Assembly (NCBI RefSeq): GCF_011089895.1 | Contig: NZ_JAANAT010000001.1 | Coordinates: 3,162,001 to 3,226,000, forward strand | Reading direction: 5' to 3' | DNA from: Mucilaginibacter inviolabilis | GTDB taxonomy: Bacteria; Bacteroidota; Bacteroidia; Sphingobacteriales; Sphingobacteriaceae | DNA length: 64,000 nt | Shown: one piece after another, positions 8,202 through 15,108 of the stretch | How positions within the stretch are numbered: position 1 is the stretch's first letter | How the letters are laid out: each line of letters opens with the position of its first letter | The notes under the pieces: model-generated | Told to the model about the DNA's origin: nothing | The model's input: the letters and a program-made list of their open reading frames with translations, nothing else | Database searches by the model: none | Translations under genes and position numbers: made by a program

Positions 8202-8825
8202 TTAATCTCTTGGTTCAAAATGTGGTATTACAAATTCCTTATTAATCGTATCTATAAAAGCCAGAATCTCCTCGCGGCCTAATTGGGTTTCTGATGAGGT
8301 TACGAAATATTGCGGCGCTTCCTCAAAGGTAGCCAACAGGGCCTTTTTAAATTTGGCGATGCTTTGATCAGTTTTGATGCTTGATTGCTTATCGGCCTTG
8401 GTGAATACCAGTACAAATGATAAGCCTTTTTCGCCAAGCCAGTTACAAAACTCCAGGTCGATTTTTTGCGGTTCCAGTCTGCTGTCTATCAAAACCATCA
8501 CGCATTGCAGGCTTTCGCGTTTGTCCAGGTAGGTATGGATAAACTTATCCCATTTGGCTTTTTCGGTTTTGGAAGCTCTGGCATAGCCGTAACCCGGCAG
8601 ATCGACAATATACCAGCTCTCATTGATATAGAAATGGTTAATCAGCTGTGTTTTTCCCGGTGTTTGCGATGTTTTTGCCAATCCTTTTTTTGCCATGAGC
8701 ATGTTGATCAACGACGACTTGCCCACGTTTGAGCGCCCGATAAAAGCATATTCGGGCTTTACCGGTGGCGGCAGTTTGGATATCTGGGTATTGCTGCAAA
8801 TAAATTCGGCCGATTTAACAATCAT
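8202..8825 (-). CDS. engB: Ribosome biogenesis GTPase EngB/YihA/YsxC
   Basis: This 207-residue small GTPase is needed for large-subunit ribosome assembly in the family. The GTPase motifs are complete: G1 GRSNVGKS at 30-37, G2 TPGKT, G3 DLPGYG, G4 TKAD and G5 TSSETQLG. The N-terminus MIVKSAEFICSNT is the standard EngB start, so the ATG at 8825 is right. A TAnnTTTG box lies only four nt upstream of that ATG, suggesting a near-leaderless transcript. It is the first gene of a tight operon with the prenyltransferase and Crp/Fnr genes. Confidence 0.95.
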   Translation of the reverse strand: MIVKSAEFICSNTQISKLPPPVKPEYAFIGRSNVGKSSLINMLMAKKGLAKTSQTPGKTQLINHFYINESWYIVDLPGYGYARASKTEKAKWDKFIHTYLDKRESLQCVMVLIDSRLEPQKIDLEFCNWLGEKGLSFVLVFTKADKQSSIKTDQSIAKFKKALLATFEEAPQYFVTSSETQLGREEILAFIDTINKEFVIPHFEPRD

Positions 8826-8829
8826 GCTG

Positions 8830-8837
8830 CAAAGGTA
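8830..8837 (-). promoter_or_regulatory. -7 promoter box of engB
   Basis: On the minus strand the sequence reads TACCTTTG, a perfect Bacteroidota TAnnTTTG box, followed by CAGC and then the engB ATG. Transcription from it would begin at or next to the start codon. No clear TTTG -33 element is seen. Confidence 0.45.
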
Positions 8838-8947
8838 ATTATTTTTAATTGCGCGTTGATGAGCTTTAAAGTTGATTAGGTTTGTGTAATAACCTGCGTA
8901 ATCAACTTGTTTTACAATAGCTCAACAATTGTAAACGCAATAATAGT

Positions 8948-8955
8948 TAAATTTG
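8948..8955 (+). promoter_or_regulatory. -7 promoter box of VOC gene
   Basis: TAAATTTG matches TAnnTTTG and lies 20 nt upstream of the VOC start. A TTG at 8929-8931 with a 16-nt gap could be the -33 element. Confidence 0.4.
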
Positions 8956-8975
8956 ATGTTTAAACATGTAAATTA

Positions 8976-9464
8976 ATGAACGATTATAAAATTCCTGTCC
9001 AAACGCGTATTGGCCATGTGCATTTAAAGGTGAGCAATCTGCAGCGTTCGCTTGATTTTTATTGTGGCTTGCTGGGGTTTGAAAAAATGGCTGCCTATGG
9101 CGATCAGGCTGCTTTTATCTCAGCCGGAGGGTATCATCACCATATTGGCCTCAACACCTGGCAAAGCAAAGGGGCGCCTCCTGCACCTGAATATGCTCCC
9201 GGCTTATACCATACCGCTATTTTATACCCGGAACGGAAAGATCTGGCGGTAGCGCTGCAACGCTTGATAGATGCCAAATACCAGATCACCGGGGCTTCTG
9301 ATCATGGCGTATCCGAAGCTATATATTTAGATGACCCTGATAAAAACGGCGTGGAATTATACTGGGACAGACCAAAAGAACAGTGGCCAATGGATGAGAA
9401 CGGTAACCTGGGTATGTATACCCGCAGATTGGATATTGAGGGATTGCTGGGTTTGTTGAAATGA
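8976..9464 (+). CDS. VOC family (glyoxalase/extradiol dioxygenase) protein
   Basis: This 162-residue protein has the two-module beta-alpha-beta-beta-beta fold of the vicinal oxygen chelate superfamily. Module one starts RIGHVHLKVSNLQRSLDFY; module two starts LYHTAILYP and ends with GVELYWDRP. Candidate metal ligands are the His of GHVHLKV, the His of LYHTAI and the Glu of GVELYW, as in CatE-like (catechol-2,3-dioxygenase-like) members. The substrate is unknown. It is convergent with the unknown gene at 9526, and a hairpin lies between them. Confidence 0.85.
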   Translation: MNDYKIPVQTRIGHVHLKVSNLQRSLDFYCGLLGFEKMAAYGDQAAFISAGGYHHHIGLNTWQSKGAPPAPEYAPGLYHTAILYPERKDLAVALQRLIDAKYQITGASDHGVSEAIYLDDPDKNGVELYWDRPKEQWPMDENGNLGMYTRRLDIEGLLGLLK

Positions 9465-9476
9465 TTAAACCATTAT

Positions 9477-9516
9477 CATGCAATGGGTAGTCGGCAATTG
9501 AACTACCCATTGCATG
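9477..9516. terminator. Bidirectional hairpin between convergent genes
   Basis: Perfect 14-nt arms CATGCAATGGGTAG (9477-9490) and its complement (9503-9516) surround a 12-nt loop. Only short T-runs follow, so termination is likely but not certain. Confidence 0.65.
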
Positions 9517-9525
9517 GTAAGCTAT

Positions 9526-10260
9526 TTATTTGGCATTTTTTTGATTGTAATCTTGTATGGCGGCTACTAATCCTTCCCATTTCATAGGCATGTAAGTTGC
9601 TTTTTTGGCCATGCTCAGCATTCTTGCGGCTAAACCCTTTTTTTCAGATATCGGTTCGTTGCCGTATTCGCCCTTTTTGTATTTTTCCAGTACTTCCGGG
9701 GTGTCTTCAAAGTATTTCTGCAGATTAGTGTCAAATATGTTGTCATATTTATCCTGATTATCTTTCTGGACGAGGAATTTCCAATTTTTAATTTTATTGT
9801 CGTGATCACGTTTAATTTGCTGCCTCACCTCCTCTTCAGATACCAGGCTTGCAAAGGCCTCTTGCGGGTAGGGATAAAACCGGTAGGCGTTAATTCTGCC
9901 CAGGGCTAATATCTCCAGCATATGATCATTTGAACCAAGGCTTTTTACCTGCAAATTTTGCAGATCCACGTAATGGATTTTTGTAAACGTTCGGTCGCCA
10001 ATCTTGTAGTATTTAAGTTCACTGGCAGTGTATTTTTTTGCAGTGATATCTTTATTCGGATTTGCGGCAACTGCAGCTGAATCTTTCAAAAAAATAAAAC
10101 GCTGGTTAAACCAAGGGTCTGTATCATATACAGAAATGAGCCCGCTTATGCGCGTTCCGTCATTTAATATCGCAAAACCGGGTTGGTAGGTGTCTTGTGC
10201 TTTTGCACTGAATACAGTTAAAAGACACAAGCAGATAAGAATTAAGGGGGACTTTTTCAT
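9526..10260 (-). CDS. Exported protein of unknown function
   Basis: I do not recognise a family. The 244-residue protein starts with a clear signal peptide (MKKSPLILICLCLLTVFSAKAQ, cut after KAQ). A domain follows that begins GFAILNDGTRISGLISVYDT, a pattern seen in many Bacteroidota exported proteins that read a small SH3-like beta unit. The second half is helical and charged (KRDHDNKIKNWKFLVQKD). There is no lipobox and no transmembrane helix after the signal, so it is periplasmic or secreted. It is single on the minus strand. Confidence 0.7.
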   Translation of the reverse strand: MKKSPLILICLCLLTVFSAKAQDTYQPGFAILNDGTRISGLISVYDTDPWFNQRFIFLKDSAAVAANPNKDITAKKYTASELKYYKIGDRTFTKIHYVDLQNLQVKSLGSNDHMLEILALGRINAYRFYPYPQEAFASLVSEEEVRQQIKRDHDNKIKNWKFLVQKDNQDKYDNIFDTNLQKYFEDTPEVLEKYKKGEYGNEPISEKKGLAARMLSMAKKATYMPMKWEGLVAAIQDYNQKNAK

Positions 10261-10322
10261 GAAAAGGCTAAGTTTTTGTTTAAGCCTACAAGATACATAT
10301 ATCTATTGATATAGCCCTCCAT

Positions 10323-10359
10323 AAAATAAAAGAGCGGACACTATCCGCTCTTTTATTTT
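10323..10359 (-). terminator. Terminator of DUF1080 gene
   Basis: Perfect 16-nt arms (10323-10338 and 10344-10359; core AGAGCGGA/TCCGCTCT) with A/T tails sit 13 nt past the DUF1080 stop. Confidence 0.85.
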
Positions 10360-10371
10360 CAAGTAACTTGG

Positions 10372-11106
10372 TTATAGCTCCCTTATCCTAATATCCTTAA
10401 AATAAGCTTTATGACCATGATCCTGCAGTGCTATCACGCCGGTTTTAGCATTGCCATAGTCGGGATGATCTTTCCATTTTCCTTCGGCTTTTTTCTTTTG
10501 CCAGTCGGCATCCCAGGCAGTAAACTCTAAAATTTTAGCACCGTTAAGCCAATGTTCTACATGGCCTTTGTTGAAAACAATTTTGCTGGTGTTCCATTCA
10601 CCTACCGGCATTAATTTCTTTTTATCATTAGGCAGGTGCATGGCATAATCGCAGCCGGTTTTTTGCCAGTCTTCCAGCTTTTCCGGCCAGCCATTATCAT
10701 CGATGATCTGGTATTCCGGACCGGTTACGTAGGTAGCATCATATTTAGGATCTTCAACCACATGGTACAGTACACCGCTGTTGCTGCCTTTGTCTATTTT
10801 CCATTGCCAGGAAAGCTCAAAATTTGCGTAGCTTTTATCGGTAACAATGTCACCGCCGGTATCACCCTGTGCAGCACCAAGACAAACCAGGGCGCCATCT
10901 ACGATAGTCCAGTTTCTTACAGGGCCTTTTTTATTAAAGCCATGCCAGCCTTTCAGGCTTTTACCGTCAAACAAGCTTACCCAGCCGCCTTTAGGGGCGA
11001 TTTTTTTTACAGGCGATGGGGCATTTACCGGAATACCCGAAGTTTGCACGCAAACCAAACCAGCCGCAGCCAATATCAAACCAATTTTTTTAAGTTGTTG
11101 TTTCAT
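10372..11106 (-). CDS. DUF1080 family protein (3-keto-disaccharide hydrolase type)
   Basis: This 244-residue exported protein has an N-terminal signal peptide and a concanavalin-like jelly-roll domain from about residue 40 (WVSLFDGKSLKGWHGF, then a GVLYHV strand and ALQDHGHKAYFKDIRIREL at the end), the hallmark of DUF1080. Characterised relatives hydrolyse 3-keto-glycosides made by oxidation of sugars at C3. Here it is followed upstream in the same direction by a Tat-exported Gfo/Idh/MocA oxidoreductase, which supports that role. The two genes are about 90 nt apart, with an inverted repeat between them. Confidence 0.85.
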   Translation of the reverse strand: MKQQLKKIGLILAAAGLVCVQTSGIPVNAPSPVKKIAPKGGWVSLFDGKSLKGWHGFNKKGPVRNWTIVDGALVCLGAAQGDTGGDIVTDKSYANFELSWQWKIDKGSNSGVLYHVVEDPKYDATYVTGPEYQIIDDNGWPEKLEDWQKTGCDYAMHLPNDKKKLMPVGEWNTSKIVFNKGHVEHWLNGAKILEFTAWDADWQKKKAEGKWKDHPDYGNAKTGVIALQDHGHKAYFKDIRIREL

Positions 11107-11130
11107 TTTTATTTAGTGTTGTTATGTTCA

Positions 11131-11194
11131 TAGTTGATGGTTCATGGATCATAGTTGAACTGAACTTTTACCATGATCTATGAACCATCGACTA
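11131..11194. repeat. Inverted wordy repeat (GATGGTTCATGGATCATAG family)
   Basis: The left arm 11131-11154 and right arm 11171-11194 are complementary at 21 of 24 positions. The arm itself reiterates TAGTTGATGG/TTCATGGATCATAG words. A related single arm is at 12699-12727. It lies between the Gfo/Idh/MocA and DUF1080 genes. Confidence 0.7.
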
Positions 11195-11195
11195 A

Positions 11196-12566
11196 TTATT
11201 TTTTAATTAACTGCATTTTTTCAGGATCCCAGAACATGGGGCTGTTATTGTAATAACTATCATTGCACAACAAGGCAGGAGCAGCCGCGCGGTAGCCAAA
11301 AATGGCATCCTCGGTTACTTTGCCATTGTTACGGATGGCATTAAAAAAGTTATTCATGTGATCATATGGGCCACCCTTGTATCCTTTTTCGGCGTCGTAA
11401 ACAATCTCCTCCGGGGGGAGCATTTTTTTGCGTTCGGCATAACCGCTGCCTGCTTTTTTGAGCTTATCCAGGTAAAAGGGATCATCGGAACCAAAGGTCT
11501 TGTTGCGTTTCAGGGTTACTTTATCCCAGGTAATATCCATTGAACCTTCACTTCCTACCAGTTTCAGATAGGTAGTACCGCTGGTGCCGTCTACAAAGTT
11601 ACAGCGCAGGGATAGGTTAAAGGCAGGATGAGCTGCCGATTTACCATAATCAAAAGTGCCCAATAACACGTCCGGAACTTCACGGCCATCATTCCAGAAA
11701 CGGAGTCCACCCGCCGCATAGATCTTATTGGGGCCCACAGAATCTGTGATAAAATGCAGACTGGAGAACAGGTGCACAAACAAATCGCCGGCCATACCGG
11801 TACCATAGTCCGTATAATTGCGCCAGCGGAAAAAGCGTTTGGAATCATAATCGCGTTTCTTGGTATTGCTGATATAGGTTTCCCAATCCACCGTTTGTGC
11901 CGATGCGTCATCCGGGATAGGATATTGCCAAACCTCCAGCGGTTCGCGGCGGGCCCAGAAACCTTCGGCATAGTTGAGTTCCCCAATAGCACCGCTTTTT
12001 AATAGTTCGTGCGCCTTCTCGTTACCCAGTGATGATACGCCCTGGCTGCCTACCTGGAAAATCTTCCCGGTTTCTTTTTGGGCTTTAATTACAGCAGGGC
12101 CTTCGGAAATGCCATGCACCATAGGTTTTTCGCAATACACGTGTTTGCCGGCGTGCATGGCATCAACAGATATTTGCTGGTGCCAATGATCGGGTGTACC
12201 AATAATTACTGCGTCGATATCCTTGCGGTTCAGTATCTCTTTATAAACTTTGGTAGTAAAAATATCGGCACCCCAGCGGGTTTTGGCATCTTTAAGCCTA
12301 CCATCATACAAATCGCAAACCGCTACCAGTTTTACCCCTGGGATTTGCAGGGCCACAATAGCGTCCTGTGTGCCCATTCCACCGGCACCAATCAGGGCGA
12401 TGTTGATTTGGTCGTTTAAACTGTGTCCTAAGGGTCTTTTGAGGATAGAAAAAGGTTTTAGCTGATGGTCAGCAGCAAATACACTGGCACCTGCGGCTAC
12501 AGCAGCGGTAGTGGTGGCTAATTTTTTAATAAAGCTACGGCGCGACGATTCTTGTTTTTCTTTCAT
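11196..12566 (-). CDS. Gfo/Idh/MocA family oxidoreductase with Tat signal
   Basis: This is a 456-residue NAD(P)-dependent oxidoreductase. It starts with a twin-arginine signal (SSRRSFIKKL, residues 7-16) and a hydrophobic stretch ending near VFAADHQ. The Rossmann motif GAGGMGTQDA comes at about residues 60-69 and the family EKP motif (YCEKPMVHG) about 90 residues later. The C-terminal substrate domain is of the Bacteroidota GFO_IDH_MocA type. Tat export implies it folds with cofactor in the cytoplasm and works in the periplasm. With DUF1080 downstream it plausibly acts on oxidised glycosides; the substrate is not known. Confidence 0.9.
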   Translation of the reverse strand: MKEKQESSRRSFIKKLATTTAAVAAGASVFAADHQLKPFSILKRPLGHSLNDQINIALIGAGGMGTQDAIVALQIPGVKLVAVCDLYDGRLKDAKTRWGADIFTTKVYKEILNRKDIDAVIIGTPDHWHQQISVDAMHAGKHVYCEKPMVHGISEGPAVIKAQKETGKIFQVGSQGVSSLGNEKAHELLKSGAIGELNYAEGFWARREPLEVWQYPIPDDASAQTVDWETYISNTKKRDYDSKRFFRWRNYTDYGTGMAGDLFVHLFSSLHFITDSVGPNKIYAAGGLRFWNDGREVPDVLLGTFDYGKSAAHPAFNLSLRCNFVDGTSGTTYLKLVGSEGSMDITWDKVTLKRNKTFGSDDPFYLDKLKKAGSGYAERKKMLPPEEIVYDAEKGYKGGPYDHMNNFFNAIRNNGKVTEDAIFGYRAAAPALLCNDSYYNNSPMFWDPEKMQLIKK

Positions 12567-12615
12567 AGATCAGGAAATGAATTTTATAACAATAATTAAT
12601 TTAAAGAGAACTGGT

Positions 12616-12650
12616 GAACCCGGATTATCTTTTGCAAAGAATAACCCCGT
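12616..12650. other. Imperfect inverted repeat
   Basis: GTGAACCCGGATTATCTTT and AAAGAATAACCCCGTTCAC are complementary at about 14 of 19 positions around a two-base loop. It sits between the divergent Gfo/Idh/MocA and ubiE genes, so it is not at a transcript end. An operator or leader hairpin for either gene is possible. Confidence 0.35.
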
Positions 12651-12698
12651 TCACTTATTATTGGTAATAATTGGTTTTTAAAATTAATGAATTGAGTT

Positions 12699-12780
12699 GA
12701 TAGATCATAGTTGACGGTTCATAGATCGCAGAAAAAGAAGAAGAAAAATGTAATCATCAACCAACTGGCAGCTATCATGA
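12699..12780. repeat. Wordy repeat upstream of ubiE
   Basis: GATAGATCATAGTTGACGG and TTCATAGATC words match the family at 11131-11194. A degenerate opposite arm (ATCATCAACCAACTGGCAGC) follows after a purine-rich tract. Confidence 0.5.
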
Positions 12781-12800
12781 ACTATTGAGCATACAATCAC

Positions 12801-12808
12801 TATCTTTG
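12801..12808 (+). promoter_or_regulatory. -7 promoter box of ubiE
   Basis: TATCTTTG is a perfect TAnnTTTG box 14 nt upstream of the ubiE ATG, implying a very short leader. A -33 TTTG is not obvious. Confidence 0.5.
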
Positions 12809-12822
12809 CGCTCATTATACAA

Positions 12823-13554
12823 ATGAGCAAAACTATAACTCCCTACCGCGATGAGCAGGCTACCAAAAAAGAGCAGGTGGCCGATATGTTCAACAATATA
12901 TCCAAAACTTATGATTTCCTCAACCATTTTATGTCATTGGGGATTGATATTATCTGGCGCAAAAAAGCTATTAGCGAATTAAAAAAGGATAAACCTAAAT
13001 TGATACTGGATGTGGCTACCGGCACCGGCGATTTTGCGTTTGAAGCTTTAAAAGCCCTTAATCCCGAAAAAATAATTGGTGTTGATATTTCGCGTGGAAT
13101 GCTTGATATTGCGGAACAGAAGATACAGAAACGTAACCTTAGCGACAAATTTAAAGTAAAACTGGGTGATTCTGAAAGGTTGCCCTTTGAAGCTGATGAG
13201 TTTGATGCGGTTACTGTAGCTTATGGCGTTCGTAATTTTGAAAATCTGGAAAAAGGCCTGGCTGATATACAAAGAGTGTTAAAACCAGGAGGCAAAGCGG
13301 TGGTATTGGAATTTTCAAAACCTCGTGTGTTCCCGGTAAAGCAGTTGTATAATTTTTATTTCAATTATATTACACCTGGTATTGGTAAACTTTTCAGTAA
13401 AGATGCGAGGGCTTATTCCTATTTACCAGAGTCAGTAGCGGCTTTTCCGGATGGTAAAAGTTTTGTTAGCCTTATGGATAAAGTTGGTTTTAAAAATACC
13501 AAACACCGGCCGTTATTGTTTGGCATATGTTCTATATATACCGGCATTAAATAA
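12823..13554 (+). CDS. ubiE: Demethylmenaquinone methyltransferase UbiE/MenG
   Basis: This 243-residue SAM-dependent methyltransferase should carry out the last step of menaquinone synthesis. The SAM motif DVATGTGDFAFEAL is near residues 66-79, the acidic-loop motif GVDISRGMLDIA is near 86-97, and the family signatures YGVRNFENLEKGL and LEFSKPR follow. The length matches UbiE. The stop is 2 nt before the porT start, so the two are cotranscribed. It is functionally linked with the UbiA-like prenyltransferase at 7345, though not in one operon. Confidence 0.95.
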   Translation: MSKTITPYRDEQATKKEQVADMFNNISKTYDFLNHFMSLGIDIIWRKKAISELKKDKPKLILDVATGTGDFAFEALKALNPEKIIGVDISRGMLDIAEQKIQKRNLSDKFKVKLGDSERLPFEADEFDAVTVAYGVRNFENLEKGLADIQRVLKPGGKAVVLEFSKPRVFPVKQLYNFYFNYITPGIGKLFSKDARAYSYLPESVAAFPDGKSFVSLMDKVGFKNTKHRPLLFGICSIYTGIK

Positions 13555-13556
13555 AA

Positions 13557-14300
13557 ATGATTTTAAAAAGGTACCTGGTTGTATTTATACTGATGTGTTG
13601 CAGCAAATTACTATTTGCGCAAGAGCGGGTACCGGCATGGGGTGGCGGAGCCGATTTGCAGGATTTTAGTTTTGGCTTTAGCTTTAGTTATGTAAGCAGC
13701 GATTTTAAGATTGTTAAAAAGCCAAACTGGAGTACCCCGTTTACCAATCCTGATAATGGTCAGCCGCTTACCAGTCATTTAAGCAGCATCAGCTCTAAAA
13801 GTTTACCCGGTTTTTCTGTGGGTTTTGTTACCCGTTATAGCTTGTCCGACCATTTGGAAGTGCGTTTTACACCGTCATTGGTTTTTGCTGACCGTGATTT
13901 GAGCTATACTTATGAAGATCCGAATCAAAACCCGGATGTGAGTAAGAAGGTGCAGTCTACTACTATTGATGCACCATTGTCGTTTAAACTAAAATCAGAC
14001 CGTTTAGGTAATTTCAGAGCCTATATGCTTGGTGGGCTTAAGTACTCTCACGCTATCGGAACAGGAAAGAGTGACGTTAACGCCGACTTATTAGACAAAC
14101 TGGTTAAAAATGTACGTGGCTATGGCTCATATGAGGCCGGTTTAGGCTGCGATATCTACTTTGAATTTTTTAAACTTTCGCCCGAAATTAAAATATCCAA
14201 TTCCTTGGGCAATATGCTGGTACCTGAAAATCAACCATTCTCTGCCCCAATCAGCAAATTGTCATTACATACAATTATGTTCAGCCTGTTTTTTGAGTAG
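13557..14300 (+). CDS. porT: PorT/SprT-like type IX secretion outer-membrane protein
   Basis: This 247-residue protein has a signal peptide (MILKRYLVVFILMCCSKLLFAQ) and a predicted eight-strand outer-membrane barrel with alternating hydrophobic strands (FSFGFSFSYVSSDF, FSVGFVTRYSL, LEVRFTPSLVF, LSFKLKSDRLG, AYMLGGLKYSH). It ends in an aromatic strand (LHTIMFSLFFE). Location directly after ubiE is the usual place of porT in Bacteroidota, where PorT is needed for type IX secretion. A T9SS sorting domain at 20517 shows the system is used. A generic PorT-family barrel cannot be fully excluded. Confidence 0.75.
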   Translation: MILKRYLVVFILMCCSKLLFAQERVPAWGGGADLQDFSFGFSFSYVSSDFKIVKKPNWSTPFTNPDNGQPLTSHLSSISSKSLPGFSVGFVTRYSLSDHLEVRFTPSLVFADRDLSYTYEDPNQNPDVSKKVQSTTIDAPLSFKLKSDRLGNFRAYMLGGLKYSHAIGTGKSDVNADLLDKLVKNVRGYGSYEAGLGCDIYFEFFKLSPEIKISNSLGNMLVPENQPFSAPISKLSLHTIMFSLFFE

Positions 14301-14362
14301 AGGGAGTCAGCAGCCTACTGTATAAAAGCCGTATCATTGACATATTGCAACCCATTTGATGC

Positions 14363-15028
14363 TTATTTGCGAAGCGTATGTATCAAACCCTTATTCCATT
14401 TATCCGTATGGATAAAAGATTTGCTATCCAACCAACTTAACCAGATTACGGTTACAATTACTCCAACAACAGAGCCGGTCACCACATCTTCAAAAAAGTG
14501 CTGACTCAGGTACATCCTGGAATAACCTACCGCAACAGCTACCAGTAAAGCCGGTATGCCCCATAGCTTATTTTTACATAAATAAGTGATTACCACCGTA
14601 GCCGAAAATATGGAAACCGTATGCCCCGAAGGAAAACTATGCGTGGCCAGTATGTATATCCCTTTCACAAAGTGGATCCGATCAAGCTGATTGGCAAAAT
14701 ATATCCTGGGGCGGGGCGCATCAAAAATGAATTTTAAAATTTGCGCCACTATGCTGGTAATAGCATAGCTTGTAGCTAACAGCAGCCCTTTACGGTAGCT
14801 GAATAAACCGATGACCAAGGAAAGGATCACAGCGGTTAGGCCTTCGCCAATATCGGTTACGTAAGGTGCCAGCGTATCTGCCCATGGCCTGTTTAAACCA
14901 TTCACCGTGAAGTATATAGTTTCGCGGCTATAGGTTAATTTAATAATCAAACATACACACAGCACGAGCAGATATAGGATAAAAAACGGCCTTATCCGGT
15001 ACAAAACATCTTTTATTCCTATCTTCAT
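14363..15028 (-). CDS. PAP2 family phosphatase, membrane type
   Basis: This 221-residue protein has about five to six transmembrane segments and the three phosphatase signatures: KFIFDAPRPR, ATHSFPSGHTVS and SRMYLSQHFFEDV. These supply the His and Arg residues that attack and bind the phosphate. Relatives remove phosphate from undecaprenyl pyrophosphate, phosphatidylglycerol phosphate or lipid A. The substrate is not decided by sequence. It is divergent from the APC permease and convergent with porT. A second PAP2 gene lies at 17537. Confidence 0.88.
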   Translation of the reverse strand: MKIGIKDVLYRIRPFFILYLLVLCVCLIIKLTYSRETIYFTVNGLNRPWADTLAPYVTDIGEGLTAVILSLVIGLFSYRKGLLLATSYAITSIVAQILKFIFDAPRPRIYFANQLDRIHFVKGIYILATHSFPSGHTVSIFSATVVITYLCKNKLWGIPALLVAVAVGYSRMYLSQHFFEDVVTGSVVGVIVTVIWLSWLDSKSFIHTDKWNKGLIHTLRK

Positions 15029-15070
15029 GGCGCAAAATAAGCATATACTTATTCAATGCAAAAAAATGAT

Positions 15071-15078
15071 TATGTTTG
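15071..15078 (+). promoter_or_regulatory. -7 promoter box of APC permease
   Basis: TATGTTTG fits TAnnTTTG and lies 30 nt upstream of the permease start. The -33 element is weak. Confidence 0.4.
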
Positions 15079-15108
15079 AATTTGAGTTGGACTAATTAAC
15101 TGAAATAA

